In this document: one piece after another, positions 1 to 7,339 of the stretch
Layout: every line of letters begins with the position of its first letter
How positions within the stretch are numbered: the first letter of the stretch is position 1
From: CAG-390 sp003523225
GTDB taxonomy: Bacteria; Bacillota; Clostridia; Oscillospirales; CAG-272
Direction of reading: 5' to 3'
Assembly (NCBI GenBank): GCA_902461815.1
Contig: CABPZE010000026.1
Span: forward strand, 1 to 26,522
DNA length: 26,522 bases
The notes under the pieces: generated by a model
What the model was told of the DNA's origin: nothing
What the model saw: only the letters and a program-made list of their open reading frames with translations
Databases searched by the model: none
Made by a program: the position numbers and the translations under genes

Positions 1-163
1 TCAGTTTAGAAAGCTGAACAAAATAATTTGTAGCAACAAAAAGCCTTCTCCAGCGTGAGAAGAGGATGAGGAGGACAAAGTCATGCTGCACAATAGTCTG
101 TTCGCGCAAACAATCAACGTGAAAAAAGAGCAGTGATATAAGAAAGTAGTGGCTGCCATTGGC

Positions 164-193
164 AGTCCGCGGACGAGCGATGCTCGCCCCTAC
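164..193 (-). repeat. Short palindromic intergenic repeat, copy 1
   Basis: This 30-base element matches 220-249 at all but one position. Its core is CGAGC-GAT-GCTCG (174-186), a perfect 5-bp stem with a 3-base loop. Read on the minus strand it starts GTAGGGGCGAGC. The repeats lie outside any gene, which fits a dispersed intergenic palindrome rather than a terminator, because no T-run follows. Confidence 0.75.
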
Positions 194-219
194 CTGCTTT
201 AATAATTGCTCTCAAAAGA

Positions 220-249
220 AGTCCGCTGACGAGCGATGCTCGCCCCTAC
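220..249 (-). repeat. Short palindromic intergenic repeat, copy 2
   Basis: This is the second direct copy of the 164-193 element, with a single visible difference (CCGCTGAC instead of CCGCGGAC). The hairpin CGAGC-GAT-GCTCG is at 230-242. The two copies are separated by 26 bases of unrelated AT-rich sequence. Confidence 0.75.
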
Positions 250-335
250 TGTTTTATCATCGCCCTTAAAAAAGCGATCTTTTCGTGAGTTCGGCATTTG
301 CCATGCCAATTATACGCACAAACAATACCAATATC

Positions 336-364
336 CGTAGGGCGGGGGCTTGTTTCCCGCCGCG
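336..364 (+). repeat. Related palindromic repeat, inverted and with a different stem
   Basis: The element begins CGTAGGGCGGG and ends CCCGCCGCG. GGCGGG (341-346) pairs with CCCGCC (356-361) over a 9-base loop. It shares the GTAGGG start seen in the other two copies when they are read on the minus strand, but its stem sequence is different. It is probably a diverged member of the same family in the opposite orientation. Confidence 0.5.
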
Positions 365-474
365 TTATTTAACTGTGCCGTTTGTTTCGGCGGAGCAAGC
401 TGTATAGTGTAGTAAGATAAGAATGCGCTCGCTTTGCGTCGCACCCGGAGGAAGATCGTAACATAAAAATATAC

Positions 475-518
475 AAAAAACTGATTCCCCCTGCTGACGC
501 GTACGCGGCAGCAGGGGG
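475..518 (-). terminator. Rho-independent terminator of the Gfo/Idh operon
   Basis: On the minus strand, CCCCCTGCTG pairs perfectly with CAGCAGGGGG (stems at 509-518 and 487-496, 12-base loop). Six Ts follow (the complement of the A-run at 475-480). It lies about 30 bases past the stop of the oxidoreductase gene, as expected for the end of that operon. Confidence 0.85.
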
Positions 519-548
519 GAGCGTTTTATAGTTTTGGTTGGGAAATGA

Positions 549-1727
549 TCAGATCTCGGGAACGGTGATCTCGACCTCATGACCGCATTCGGCGGAGCGG
601 GCGATACCGTCGATGATAGCCTGATTGTAGATGATCTGGCTTGAAGGTACCGGCGCGGGAGTGCCATTCTTGCAGGCGTCAAGGAAGGTGCGGATCTTAA
701 GATCAAAGAGTCCCTTCTTCATGGTGATGATGGGTATCTCGGTCTCGACCTGCTGACCGCAGACCTCGTGATATATCTTCATGGGTCCGCCGACCGTGCC
801 GTTCCAGCACTCGGTGGAGGGTATGCGCAGACCGCCCTTTGTGCCGAGGATGATGGTGTCACCGGGGGTGTCCATATTCATTGCCCATGCGATACGGAAG
901 TCAAGGACGATATCTCCCTCAAGGCGGATAAAGGCGGCGGCGAAGTCGTCGACCTGGAACGCCTTGGAGTACTCGGCGCGCTTGTCGGCGCGGTAGCCGC
1001 AGTAGTTCGGGTCTTTGCCGAAGAAGGCGGACTTGTATCCGGTAACGGTCAGGGGCTTCGGATATCCGATGGCGTTGAGGACCATGTCAAGAGAGTAGCA
1101 GCCGATGTCTCCGAGCGCTCCGATGCCGGCGGTCTCGTCGGCGATAAAGGAGGTTCCGTAGGGGGTCGGAATGCCGCGGCGGCGTCCGCCACCGGTCTGG
1201 ATGTAGTAGATCTTGCCAAGCTCGCCCGACTGGACGATCTTCTTTATCATCTGCATATTGGCGTCAAGACGGGGCTGGAAGCCGATGGAGAGTACCTTTC
1301 CGCTCCGTTTTTCCGCCTTCATGACCTCTACCGCCTCGTCAAGAGTAACGGTAAAGGGCTTTTCAAGCAGTACGTTTACTCCCTTGTCAAGCGCATATAT
1401 CGCGGGAGCGGCGTGCTGACGGTTGTAGGTGCAGATGGAAACTGCATCAAGGTGAAGGGATTCATCGTCAAGCATTTCCTTGTGGGATGCGTAGTCGGTC
1501 TTGACGCCCTCGACGCCGTACTTTTCAAAGAAAGCCGCCGCCTTGCCGGGTACAAGATCCGCTCCTGCCACGATCTCAACATCGGGCTGGTTGAGATACG
1601 CCTTGATGTGAGAGCCTGCTATCCAGCCGCAGCCGATAATGCCGACGCGCAGCTTGCGGGATGTGTCAACGCTTTCGGCGGTCTGTGCGGTAAAGGTGTT
1701 CAGACCGTCCATTGATTTGTCTGCCAT
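549..1727 (-). CDS. Gfo/Idh/MocA family NAD(P)-dependent oxidoreductase
   Basis: The product is 392 residues, normal length for the family. An N-terminal Rossmann fold carries GIIGCGWIAG at about residues 29-37. The family's catalytic Glu-Lys-Pro motif (LEKPFT, about 121-126) is intact. The C-terminal alpha/beta domain contains GALGDIGCYSLD, a typical substrate-side motif. Enzymes of this family oxidise or reduce sugar, inositol or sugar-acid hydroxyls with NAD(P) in the cytoplasm. The start is supported by GGAGG nine bases upstream. It is the last gene of a three-gene minus-strand operon that begins with a TIM-barrel isomerase, a frequent partner of these dehydrogenases in inositol and 3-keto-glycoside pathways. 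The exact substrate cannot be read from sequence. The roughly 24 residues before the Rossmann fold look like a non-conserved extension. Confidence 0.93.
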   Translation of the reverse strand: MADKSMDGLNTFTAQTAESVDTSRKLRVGIIGCGWIAGSHIKAYLNQPDVEIVAGADLVPGKAAAFFEKYGVEGVKTDYASHKEMLDDESLHLDAVSICTYNRQHAAPAIYALDKGVNVLLEKPFTVTLDEAVEVMKAEKRSGKVLSIGFQPRLDANMQMIKKIVQSGELGKIYYIQTGGGRRRGIPTPYGTSFIADETAGIGALGDIGCYSLDMVLNAIGYPKPLTVTGYKSAFFGKDPNYCGYRADKRAEYSKAFQVDDFAAAFIRLEGDIVLDFRIAWAMNMDTPGDTIILGTKGGLRIPSTECWNGTVGGPMKIYHEVCGQQVETEIPIITMKKGLFDLKIRTFLDACKNGTPAPVPSSQIIYNQAIIDGIARSAECGHEVEITVPEI

Positions 1728-1761
1728 TGTTTTTTCCTCCGGTTAGTATTTTTTAATGATT

Positions 1762-3156
1762 TTATTGATAATTTTTGTTCCATACGCGGACCTTGTAAAA
1801 TCCGCTGTCTCCCGATTTTACCGTGAGCGACGAATAATCGTCCCCTCTCAGCGGGAAGAAGGAAAGGGATGCGCCCGTCCAGCTCTTGAAGCCTCCGTCT
1901 GGGCGGATAAGCACTATGCTGCCGTCCTCAAAGTTGCCTATTCCCTTGACGTTTTTGCCCGACACCTTACCGCTGCCCGGGAATTCCGTCAGGAAAACGC
2001 GCTCGGATTTTGAATATACATACACCGCCGAGGTGGTGGTTATCCACATCCGGTCGGGGCTCCCGTACACGGGCTGAAGGTCATGAGCCGAGTCGGTCGG
2101 TATCGTGTTTTTAAGCTCGGTGCGCTCTCTGACCGAGATAACGCCGTCGGAAATATCAGCCTCATAAGCGGTCAGAACATTTGTACCGATTGCCCAGAGC
2201 ACGCCGTTTGAAGGATCCCACAAAAGCCCGTGAGCGTCCTCAAGCGTGACCGAAACAAAGGTGCTTCCGTTACCTTTGGCGTCGAAGAAGCGTACCTCTC
2301 CTCCCGTCGAGGAGGCTACGGCGATGATCCCGTTCGGCAGCAGCTCGCAGGCGTGGGGGTTGGCAGCGGCATAATCGGTGTGCCAGAGGATCTCTTTTTT
2401 ATCGTCAAAGGAGATCATTTTTGCAGAGCTGTTTCCGTAGGCAGCCATTACGACCTCGCGCCCCTCATACTCGCGCAGGCGGGTGTCGGCGATATTGTAA
2501 TATTCAAGCTGACAGCTCCATACCGTGTCGGAAAGCCCCACGGTTCCTCCGGTAAGGTCGCATACCCGCACCATGGAGTTTTTCTGGTCGGTAAGACCAA
2601 CAAGATATGACTTGGCGATGCCGGAAAGCTCCAGCGCCGCCGGGTCTATAAGCAGCCTGCCGTCCTCTGTTGCCTCAAGTCCGCCGAGCGCCGCAATAAG
2701 AGCGTCGCAGGCTTCCCGCAGCGCTATATCGGAAACTCCGACCGCAATTATCTTGTTCCCGTCCACGGTGACGCGCCAGCCGTTTTTGGGGAGTCCCTCG
2801 GCGGCTCGCGTTGCCTCGGGGCGGTTTGCCGTGCCGATTATTATCTCGTGAAGCCCGGCTACGCGCTCCGAATCGTAATCTTTTTCCTGAAGCCAGTCGT
2901 CAGCCACATCAATATCAAAGCCATACTCGTCGGCAATTGCGTGGTAAACGCCGCGCATTGATAAGATGAGGCAGTCCGACGCCCTGTCGGGACGTATGAT
3001 GGAATATTCACGAATATTTATCCGCGCGTCCGCGGCAGTCGTTTCGGGAGTACTTGTGCCTTCTCCGTCCGGTGAACTGTTATTGCAGGCAGCAAGCCCG
3101 GTACAGATCAGAAGGAGCATAAGGGCGAGCGTGATCGCACGCTTTGCCACGGTCAT
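1762..3156 (-). CDS. Lipoprotein with probable beta-propeller domain (DUF6528-like)
   Basis: I chose the ATG at 3156 because it overlaps the upstream stop as ATGA and puts a clean lipoprotein signal at the N-terminus: Lys-Arg, a hydrophobic stretch, then lipobox LAAC with the lipidated Cys at residue 24. A longer in-frame start at 3198 would bury this signal. The mature protein (464 residues in all) starts with a Ser/Thr-rich linker. A mixed alpha/beta region follows (about 45-175) whose IIIGTANRPEA stretch resembles N-terminal domains of some secreted carbohydrate-active proteins. After that come repeated beta-rich segments (RVCDLTGG, NPHACELLPNGI, DAHGLLWDPSNGVLWAIG) typical of a beta-propeller. 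The DUF6528 assignment is from memory and tentative. Its place between an oxidoreductase and an isomerase suggests carbohydrate sensing, binding or cleavage at the cell surface. That role is inferred. Confidence 0.8.
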   Translation of the reverse strand: MTVAKRAITLALMLLLICTGLAACNNSSPDGEGTSTPETTAADARINIREYSIIRPDRASDCLILSMRGVYHAIADEYGFDIDVADDWLQEKDYDSERVAGLHEIIIGTANRPEATRAAEGLPKNGWRVTVDGNKIIAVGVSDIALREACDALIAALGGLEATEDGRLLIDPAALELSGIAKSYLVGLTDQKNSMVRVCDLTGGTVGLSDTVWSCQLEYYNIADTRLREYEGREVVMAAYGNSSAKMISFDDKKEILWHTDYAAANPHACELLPNGIIAVASSTGGEVRFFDAKGNGSTFVSVTLEDAHGLLWDPSNGVLWAIGTNVLTAYEADISDGVISVRERTELKNTIPTDSAHDLQPVYGSPDRMWITTTSAVYVYSKSERVFLTEFPGSGKVSGKNVKGIGNFEDGSIVLIRPDGGFKSWTGASLSFFPLRGDDYSSLTVKSGDSGFYKVRVWNKNYQ

Positions 3157-3968
3157 ACCCCTATCGAACGCAGGTACTCGCGGCTCTTGGCGGCGCATTC
3201 AAGCGGTGAAAGCCCCATCGAGGGCTGATCCTGCTCAACTACAAGCCATTCGCTGCCTGCTTTCTTTGACGCGGCAATGATCTCGGGGAAATTCTGAAGT
3301 CCCGCGCCGACGGGGCGGAATTCAAAGCCGGACGGACGCTTCGGCGCTTTATTGTCAATGCCGATAAGCTCGTACATATCGTCGCTCTTTTCGCCGAAGA
3401 AGTCCTTGAGGTGAACGACCGGCGCGCGTCCCGAATACTTTTCTATGTAAGCGGCGGGGTCTTCGCCTCCCACGTTCACCCAGCAGGTGTCAAGCTCGGT
3501 GGCAAGCAGCTCTGCGGGAACGGTATCGTAAAGGATATCAAGGGCGTATTTGCCGTCAAGTCTTATAAATTCAAAGTCATGGTTGTGATAGAGCAGCTGA
3601 ATGCCCAGCTTCTTCGCCGCCTTGGCTATAATGCCGATGAACTCGACAACATACTCAAAGTTGGGAGTGCCGGGACGGTGCTCGGGGGAAAGATAAGGAA
3701 CCGCGACATACTTGCAGCCTATCTCGGCATACTGCGAGAGCACGCCTGCGGGATCCTTCAGCATATCGACATAGGGAACATGAGCGGATATCGGAACCAG
3801 CCCCAGCTCACGGCAGAGCTCGCGCACCTCGGCGGCGGAGTGACCGTAAAGCCCGGCAAATTCAACGCCGTCATAGCCCATGTCCCGCAGCGCGGTGAGC
3901 GTGCCGCGAAGATCCGCTTCGGCATCCTTGCGTACCGAATAAACCTGAATTGCAACTGGAAGTGACAT
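3153..3968 (-). CDS. Sugar phosphate isomerase/epimerase family TIM-barrel protein
   Basis: The product is 271 residues with the AP-endonuclease-2-like (xylose-isomerase-like) TIM-barrel pattern. It begins with a strand ending in QVYSVR, followed by GYDGVEFAG (31-39), AHVPY (62-66), YHNHDFEF (127-134), ELDTCWVNVGG (158-168), HLKDF (186-190) and VVEQDQ (243-248). The Glu/Asp/His residues in these blocks are the usual divalent-metal ligands. Members isomerise, epimerise or dehydrate sugars and inositols (IolE, IolI, 3-keto-sugar enzymes) in the cytoplasm. GGAGG lies 7 bases before the ATG. It is the first gene of the operon and overlaps the lipoprotein gene by 4 bases. A near-consensus promoter lies 50-80 bases upstream. 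The specific reaction is unknown. Confidence 0.92.
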   Translation of the reverse strand: MSLPVAIQVYSVRKDAEADLRGTLTALRDMGYDGVEFAGLYGHSAAEVRELCRELGLVPISAHVPYVDMLKDPAGVLSQYAEIGCKYVAVPYLSPEHRPGTPNFEYVVEFIGIIAKAAKKLGIQLLYHNHDFEFIRLDGKYALDILYDTVPAELLATELDTCWVNVGGEDPAAYIEKYSGRAPVVHLKDFFGEKSDDMYELIGIDNKAPKRPSGFEFRPVGAGLQNFPEIIAASKKAGSEWLVVEQDQPSMGLSPLECAAKSREYLRSIGV

Positions 3969-4001
3969 AGTAAACCTCCGGATAAAATATTACTTGATTT
4001 A

Positions 4002-4012
4002 ACCACACTGGT
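4002..4012. promoter_or_regulatory. Possible operator dyad at the operon start site
   Basis: ACCA-CAC-TGGT is a perfect 4-bp dyad located 9 bases downstream of the -10 box of the isomerase operon, overlapping the expected transcription start. Position and symmetry fit a repressor site, but dyads this short also arise by chance, and no regulator gene is adjacent. Confidence 0.25.
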
Positions 4013-4020
4013 CTGATTAT

Positions 4021-4049
4021 ATTATAAGACAATTAATGCGGAATTTCAA
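4021..4049 (-). promoter_or_regulatory. Promoter of the isomerase / lipoprotein / oxidoreductase operon
   Basis: On the minus strand TTGAAA (4044-4049) and TATAAT (4021-4026) are separated by exactly 17 bases, a near-perfect sigma-A promoter. The predicted leader to the ATG at 3968 is about 45 bases. Confidence 0.8.
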
Positions 4050-4116
4050 GACATTTTTAGTTTAATCCCGGACAAAAATTGATTTTTACCCGTGGCAGAA
4101 AGCCCTGCAAGTCCGT

Positions 4117-5160
4117 TCAGCCCGGGTCGGAGTCAAGCCTTACGGTAATGATATAATACCCGGTGTTGTCGGGGGATATCTCCGCCGACGCAAAGCCGTC
4201 CGGAAGCAGGAACGCGGCGTCGGCGCTCTGACGGGTGATAAGATATTCGCCGCTTACAAAGTAAAGCCCCGGTGTGAGGAGTGAGATGTATCCTTCAAGC
4301 GTCAGACGGTTTTCGCTTATCAGCACAGCGTGCGGCTTGCCCACGTATCTTACGTGCCACGGCTCAAAGGAGATCCCGGTCTCGCTCCTGCCCCAGTAGG
4401 GGTAGCGCATTATCAGCCCGTATTCGGCGGCATTTGAGTTTACATATCTGCCCGCGTCGGTCTTGAGAAATGACCTACCGCCGTAATATCTTACGCACAG
4501 GTCAAGCGCAAGCCCCGCCTGGTGCTCGCTGGCGTCAAGCGCCTGCGCACGCTCTCCCTCCTCCGATATCGCTGCCTCCTGCTCCTTCCGCGTGCGGTAG
4601 GCGCTGGTGATAATGAGCTTCTGCGCCGCGCCGGTCCTTTCCTCGCATTCTGCGGCAAGCGCGGCAAATGCAAGGCAAAGCTGCGGGTCGGCAAGCATAT
4701 CGCTGTCGGGCAGGGGCGCAAGCATGGGCTGGTAATCGGCAGATAGAAGATGCTCCGGGTTTATAAGCATAAGGCTTGCGTTTTCGGTGACCCGCGGGTC
4801 GTCACGCAGACTGCCGACGGTAAATGAGGATAGCTCGGAGAATTTACCGCCGCGTTCTCGCAGCGCGTCGGCGTCCTCACCGCGCGGCATCGTGCCGGCG
4901 GGGGAGGAAAAAAACGCGTCCGTGACGAGCCACCTCCAGTCGGGTCTGACATAAAGCACCGTCGCCGTCCCGGCAACGATCGCCGCAAGCAGCAGCAATA
5001 TAACTATTGTCACGCCGCGGCTTCCGCTGCCCTGCTGATTTTTCCCGCGGGCTGTCTTTTTTGTTTTTTTCATTTTTATGACCGTAGCTTCCGTTAAGCG
5101 GAAGCATCCTTTCAGTGATCCCTGTGTGCCATGCGGAAATAATTTCCGATTTTTTGGCAT
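4117..5160 (-). CDS. Membrane-anchored D-alanyl-D-alanine carboxypeptidase, VanY/M15B family
   Basis: The longest frame gives 347 residues. A Lys-rich N-terminus precedes one transmembrane helix (GVTIVILLLLAAIVAG region), so the catalytic domain should lie outside the membrane. The M15B zinc-peptidase signature is complete: SAYRTRKEQ (substrate Arg), SEHQAGLALD (His and Asp zinc ligands, HxxxxxxD) and EPWHVRYVG (catalytic Glu and third zinc His). Such enzymes trim the terminal D-Ala of peptidoglycan stem peptides. About 85 C-terminal residues beyond the catalytic block (after the EPWH motif) form an extra beta-rich tail. The start is uncertain. The ATG at 5160 would be almost leaderless relative to the promoter, and the ATG at 5073 (MKKTKK, just before the membrane helix) is a credible alternative, though neither has a well-placed ribosome site. 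No vancomycin-resistance genes are nearby, so a housekeeping wall role is likelier than VanY resistance. Confidence 0.9.
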   Translation of the reverse strand: MPKNRKLFPHGTQGSLKGCFRLTEATVIKMKKTKKTARGKNQQGSGSRGVTIVILLLLAAIVAGTATVLYVRPDWRWLVTDAFFSSPAGTMPRGEDADALRERGGKFSELSSFTVGSLRDDPRVTENASLMLINPEHLLSADYQPMLAPLPDSDMLADPQLCLAFAALAAECEERTGAAQKLIITSAYRTRKEQEAAISEEGERAQALDASEHQAGLALDLCVRYYGGRSFLKTDAGRYVNSNAAEYGLIMRYPYWGRSETGISFEPWHVRYVGKPHAVLISENRLTLEGYISLLTPGLYFVSGEYLITRQSADAAFLLPDGFASAEISPDNTGYYIITVRLDSDPG

Positions 5161-5175
5161 TTTCCGACTTTTAAT

Positions 5176-5204
5176 ATTTTAACCCGACGGCGCTTAAAAA
5201 TCAA
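5176..5204 (-). promoter_or_regulatory. Promoter of the D,D-carboxypeptidase gene
   Basis: On the minus strand TTGATT (5199-5204), 17 bases, then TAAAAT (5176-5181). The predicted start of transcription (about 5169) lies only about 9 bases before the first in-frame ATG. This favours the downstream ATG at 5073 or near-leaderless translation. Confidence 0.55.
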
Positions 5205-5296
5205 TATGCAAATAAATTAAGTTTTTATTAAGTTAAGCCGTAAAAAGAATGTCCCCGGACGCGCCGCCGCTTTGTCCGTCGCAAGGGAAATAAATC

Positions 5297-5325
5297 TTGC
5301 AAGCCATGCGGTTTTATGATATAAT
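5297..5325 (+). promoter_or_regulatory. Promoter of the DHH-DHH-surE operon
   Basis: TTGCAA (5297-5302), a 17-base spacer and TATAAT (5320-5325), with an extended -10 TGA directly before it. The ATG at 5413 lies about 80 bases downstream of the expected start. Confidence 0.8.
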
Positions 5326-5412
5326 GAATCCAAAGGGGCGGCAATGCCCGGCGACTGAGCGCCGCCCGAGTCTTTCATGTGTCCGCGTCCGTCGCGGAGG
5401 AAAAGAGCTGTT

Positions 5413-6363
5413 ATGTTTGAAAAGATACTTTCCGAAATCAAAAAATACGATCGGATAATCATACACCGCCACACGAGTCCGGACGGCGACGCCGTGGGAA
5501 GTCAGGTGGGGCTTAAGCATATTATACTTGAAAATTTCCCGGGCAAGGAGGTCTGGGCCGTCGGCGACGCCCCGCGACGCTATGCTTTCATGGACGATTC
5601 CGCGCCGGACATCATCCCGGACGAATACTTCGGGGGTGCTCTGGCAATAATTCTTGATACCTCGGCGGCGTCCCTTATCAGCGATACGCGATATACTCTT
5701 GCGGCGGCGACGGCGCGCATCGACCACCATATCTTTCTTGGTCAGCTTGCGGATACGGAGGTTATCGACACCTCATACGAGAGCTGCTGCGGGCTGGTCG
5801 TGGAAATGGCGCGGGAATGCGGGCTGCGTCTTACGCCGACGGCAGCAAAGTCCCTTTACACCGGAATGGTGACCGACTCGGGGCGCTTCCGCTATTCCTC
5901 CACCACTGCCCGCACCTTTGCGCTTGCCGCCTACCTCATGGAGCAGCCCTTTTCAATTACCGACATCTACACTCAGCTCTACGCCGACGATTTTGATATG
6001 ATACGTCTGCGCGCGGGCTTTGTGCTGAAGATAAAGTTCACCCAAAATCACGTCGCGTACATTTACACGACCCGCGACGAAATGGCAGAGCTGGGACTTG
6101 ACGACTTCACCGTATCGCGCGGTATGGTGGGAACAATGGCGGACATACGCGGCGTTGATATCTGGGTCAACTTTACCGAGAGCGAGCGCGGCGTGCTCTG
6201 CGAGATACGCTCCGGAAAATACAATATAAATCCCGTTGCCGTAAAATACGGCGGCGGAGGTCATGCGGGTGCCAGCGGAGCGACCCTTCCCGACCGCGAA
6301 ACGGCAATGGCTTTGCTTGGCGATCTTGACTTAATGATTGGAGACGGTAAAAATGAGCAGTAA
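5413..6363 (+). CDS. DHH-family phosphoesterase (NrnA-like oligoribonuclease/pAp phosphatase), first paralogue
   Basis: The start at 5413 is chosen for its GGAGG box 12 bases upstream; the in-frame ATG at 5377 lacks one. The 316-residue product has the DHH domain motifs PDGDAVGS (Asp pair), ILDTS, and IDHH (the signature), then a C-terminal DHHA1 domain with GGGGHAGASG. This order and length match NrnA-type enzymes, which use Mn to degrade 2-5 nt RNAs and to dephosphorylate 3'-phosphoadenosine-5'-phosphate in the cytoplasm. Some members hydrolyse cyclic-di-AMP-derived pApA. It is the first gene of an operon and overlaps the second DHH gene by 11 bases. Which of these substrates is used cannot be told from sequence. 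Confidence 0.93.
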   Translation: MFEKILSEIKKYDRIIIHRHTSPDGDAVGSQVGLKHIILENFPGKEVWAVGDAPRRYAFMDDSAPDIIPDEYFGGALAIILDTSAASLISDTRYTLAAATARIDHHIFLGQLADTEVIDTSYESCCGLVVEMARECGLRLTPTAAKSLYTGMVTDSGRFRYSSTTARTFALAAYLMEQPFSITDIYTQLYADDFDMIRLRAGFVLKIKFTQNHVAYIYTTRDEMAELGLDDFTVSRGMVGTMADIRGVDIWVNFTESERGVLCEIRSGKYNINPVAVKYGGGGHAGASGATLPDRETAMALLGDLDLMIGDGKNEQ

Positions 6364-7339
6364 TTATGATATCAAACGCAGAATTCTTGATAAGATAAAG
6401 GAGTATGACCGCATTGTGATCTCGCGGCATATCCGCCCGGACGGCGACGCTGTGGGCTCGACGCAGGGGCTTGCCGGAATGCTTCGCCTCAGCTTTCCGG
6501 AAAAGGATATCCGCGTTATAAATTCGGATCATTCCGATTACATCTCCTTCCTCGGAGATGAGGACGGGGAAGCCGACGACGCTTTTTACTCCGACGCGCT
6601 GGTGATAGTTCTTGACACCGCCACCCCGGACCGCGTCTCAAACAAAAAATACACGCTCGGCAGGGAGAAGGTCAAGATCGACCACCATATAGACATAAAG
6701 CCCTACGGCGATATCTCCTGGGTCGAGGAGGAACGTTCGTCTGTCTGTGAAATGATAGCGGATTTTTACCTCACCTTCAGGGACGAGCTGAAGCTCGACG
6801 TCACGGCGGCGACCTGCATTTATACCGGAATGGTGACCGATTCCGGTCGGTTCAGATTCCGCAGCGTCACGGGCGAGACCCTGCGCTGTGCCGCCGCGCT
6901 GCTTGATATGGGCATTGATACCGACACCCTTTATGCCCGGCTTTATCTTGAGGATTTTGACTACCTTAAATTCAAGGCGTACGTCTATCTCAACATGAAA
7001 ATGACCGAGCACGGCGTGGCGTATATCTATGTGGACAACGAAATGCGGGAGCGCTTTTCGCTTACCGACGAGGAGGCGTCAAACACCGTTTCCTGCCTTG
7101 ACTCGATAAAGGACAGTATAATCTGGATAGCCTTTATCGACAACCGCGACGGCACGATACGCGTGCGCCTGCGCTCGCGCTTTGTGACGATAAACAAGCT
7201 CGCGGAAAAATACCGCGGCGGCGGCCACGACTGCGCCAGCGGCGCAACGCTTTACAGCGCCGATGAAATAGACGCTCTGCTGCGGGACGCGGACGCGCTT
7301 ATCCGTGAATTCAAGGAAACCAACGAGGGCTGGCTGTGA
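6353..7339 (+). CDS. DHH-family phosphoesterase, second paralogue
   Basis: The ATG at 6353 is preceded by GGAG about 9 bases upstream and lies inside the end of the first DHH gene (11-base overlap). The 328-residue product repeats the same layout: PDGDAVGS, VLDTA, KIDHH, TGMVTDSGRFRF and a DHHA1 block GGGHDCASGA. The two products share motif order but are clearly diverged along most of their length, so this is an old duplication rather than a recent one. The glycine loop differs (GGGHDC against GGGGHAG), which may change nucleotide recognition. One copy might handle nanoRNA and the other pAp or pApA. That split is inferred. Confidence 0.92.
   Translation: MSSNYDIKRRILDKIKEYDRIVISRHIRPDGDAVGSTQGLAGMLRLSFPEKDIRVINSDHSDYISFLGDEDGEADDAFYSDALVIVLDTATPDRVSNKKYTLGREKVKIDHHIDIKPYGDISWVEEERSSVCEMIADFYLTFRDELKLDVTAATCIYTGMVTDSGRFRFRSVTGETLRCAAALLDMGIDTDTLYARLYLEDFDYLKFKAYVYLNMKMTEHGVAYIYVDNEMRERFSLTDEEASNTVSCLDSIKDSIIWIAFIDNRDGTIRVRLRSRFVTINKLAEKYRGGGHDCASGATLYSADEIDALLRDADALIREFKETNEGWL

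Larger units (their letters stand above)
1..474. other. Intergenic region with palindromic repeats, no convincing gene
   Basis: I see no convincing protein gene here. The stretch holds three short palindromic repeats (described separately). A small hairpin at 45-62 (CTTCTC/GAGAAG) is followed on the minus strand by a T-rich run at about 36-42, so it may be a minus-strand terminator. A 17-codon ORF at 83-136 has a very good ribosome site (GAGGAGG, 8 nt before ATG) but nothing recognisable in its product. It may be the 5' stub of a gene cut off by the repeats that begin at 164. Confidence 0.6.

Noticed and set aside
768..1715. Long plus-strand ORF (315 codons) opposite the oxidoreductase
   Set aside because: It is fully antisense to a well-supported gene, with no ribosome site or recognisable domain. 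It arises from the high GC third positions of the real gene.
4060..4116. Terminator after the D,D-carboxypeptidase gene
   Set aside because: Only 4-5 bp stems with long loops were found, so I could not support a terminator despite the nearby T-rich run.
4117..5160. Vancomycin resistance determinant (vanY)
   Set aside because: The fold matches VanY/M15B, but no vanHAX or vanRS genes are present, so a normal cell-wall role is more likely.
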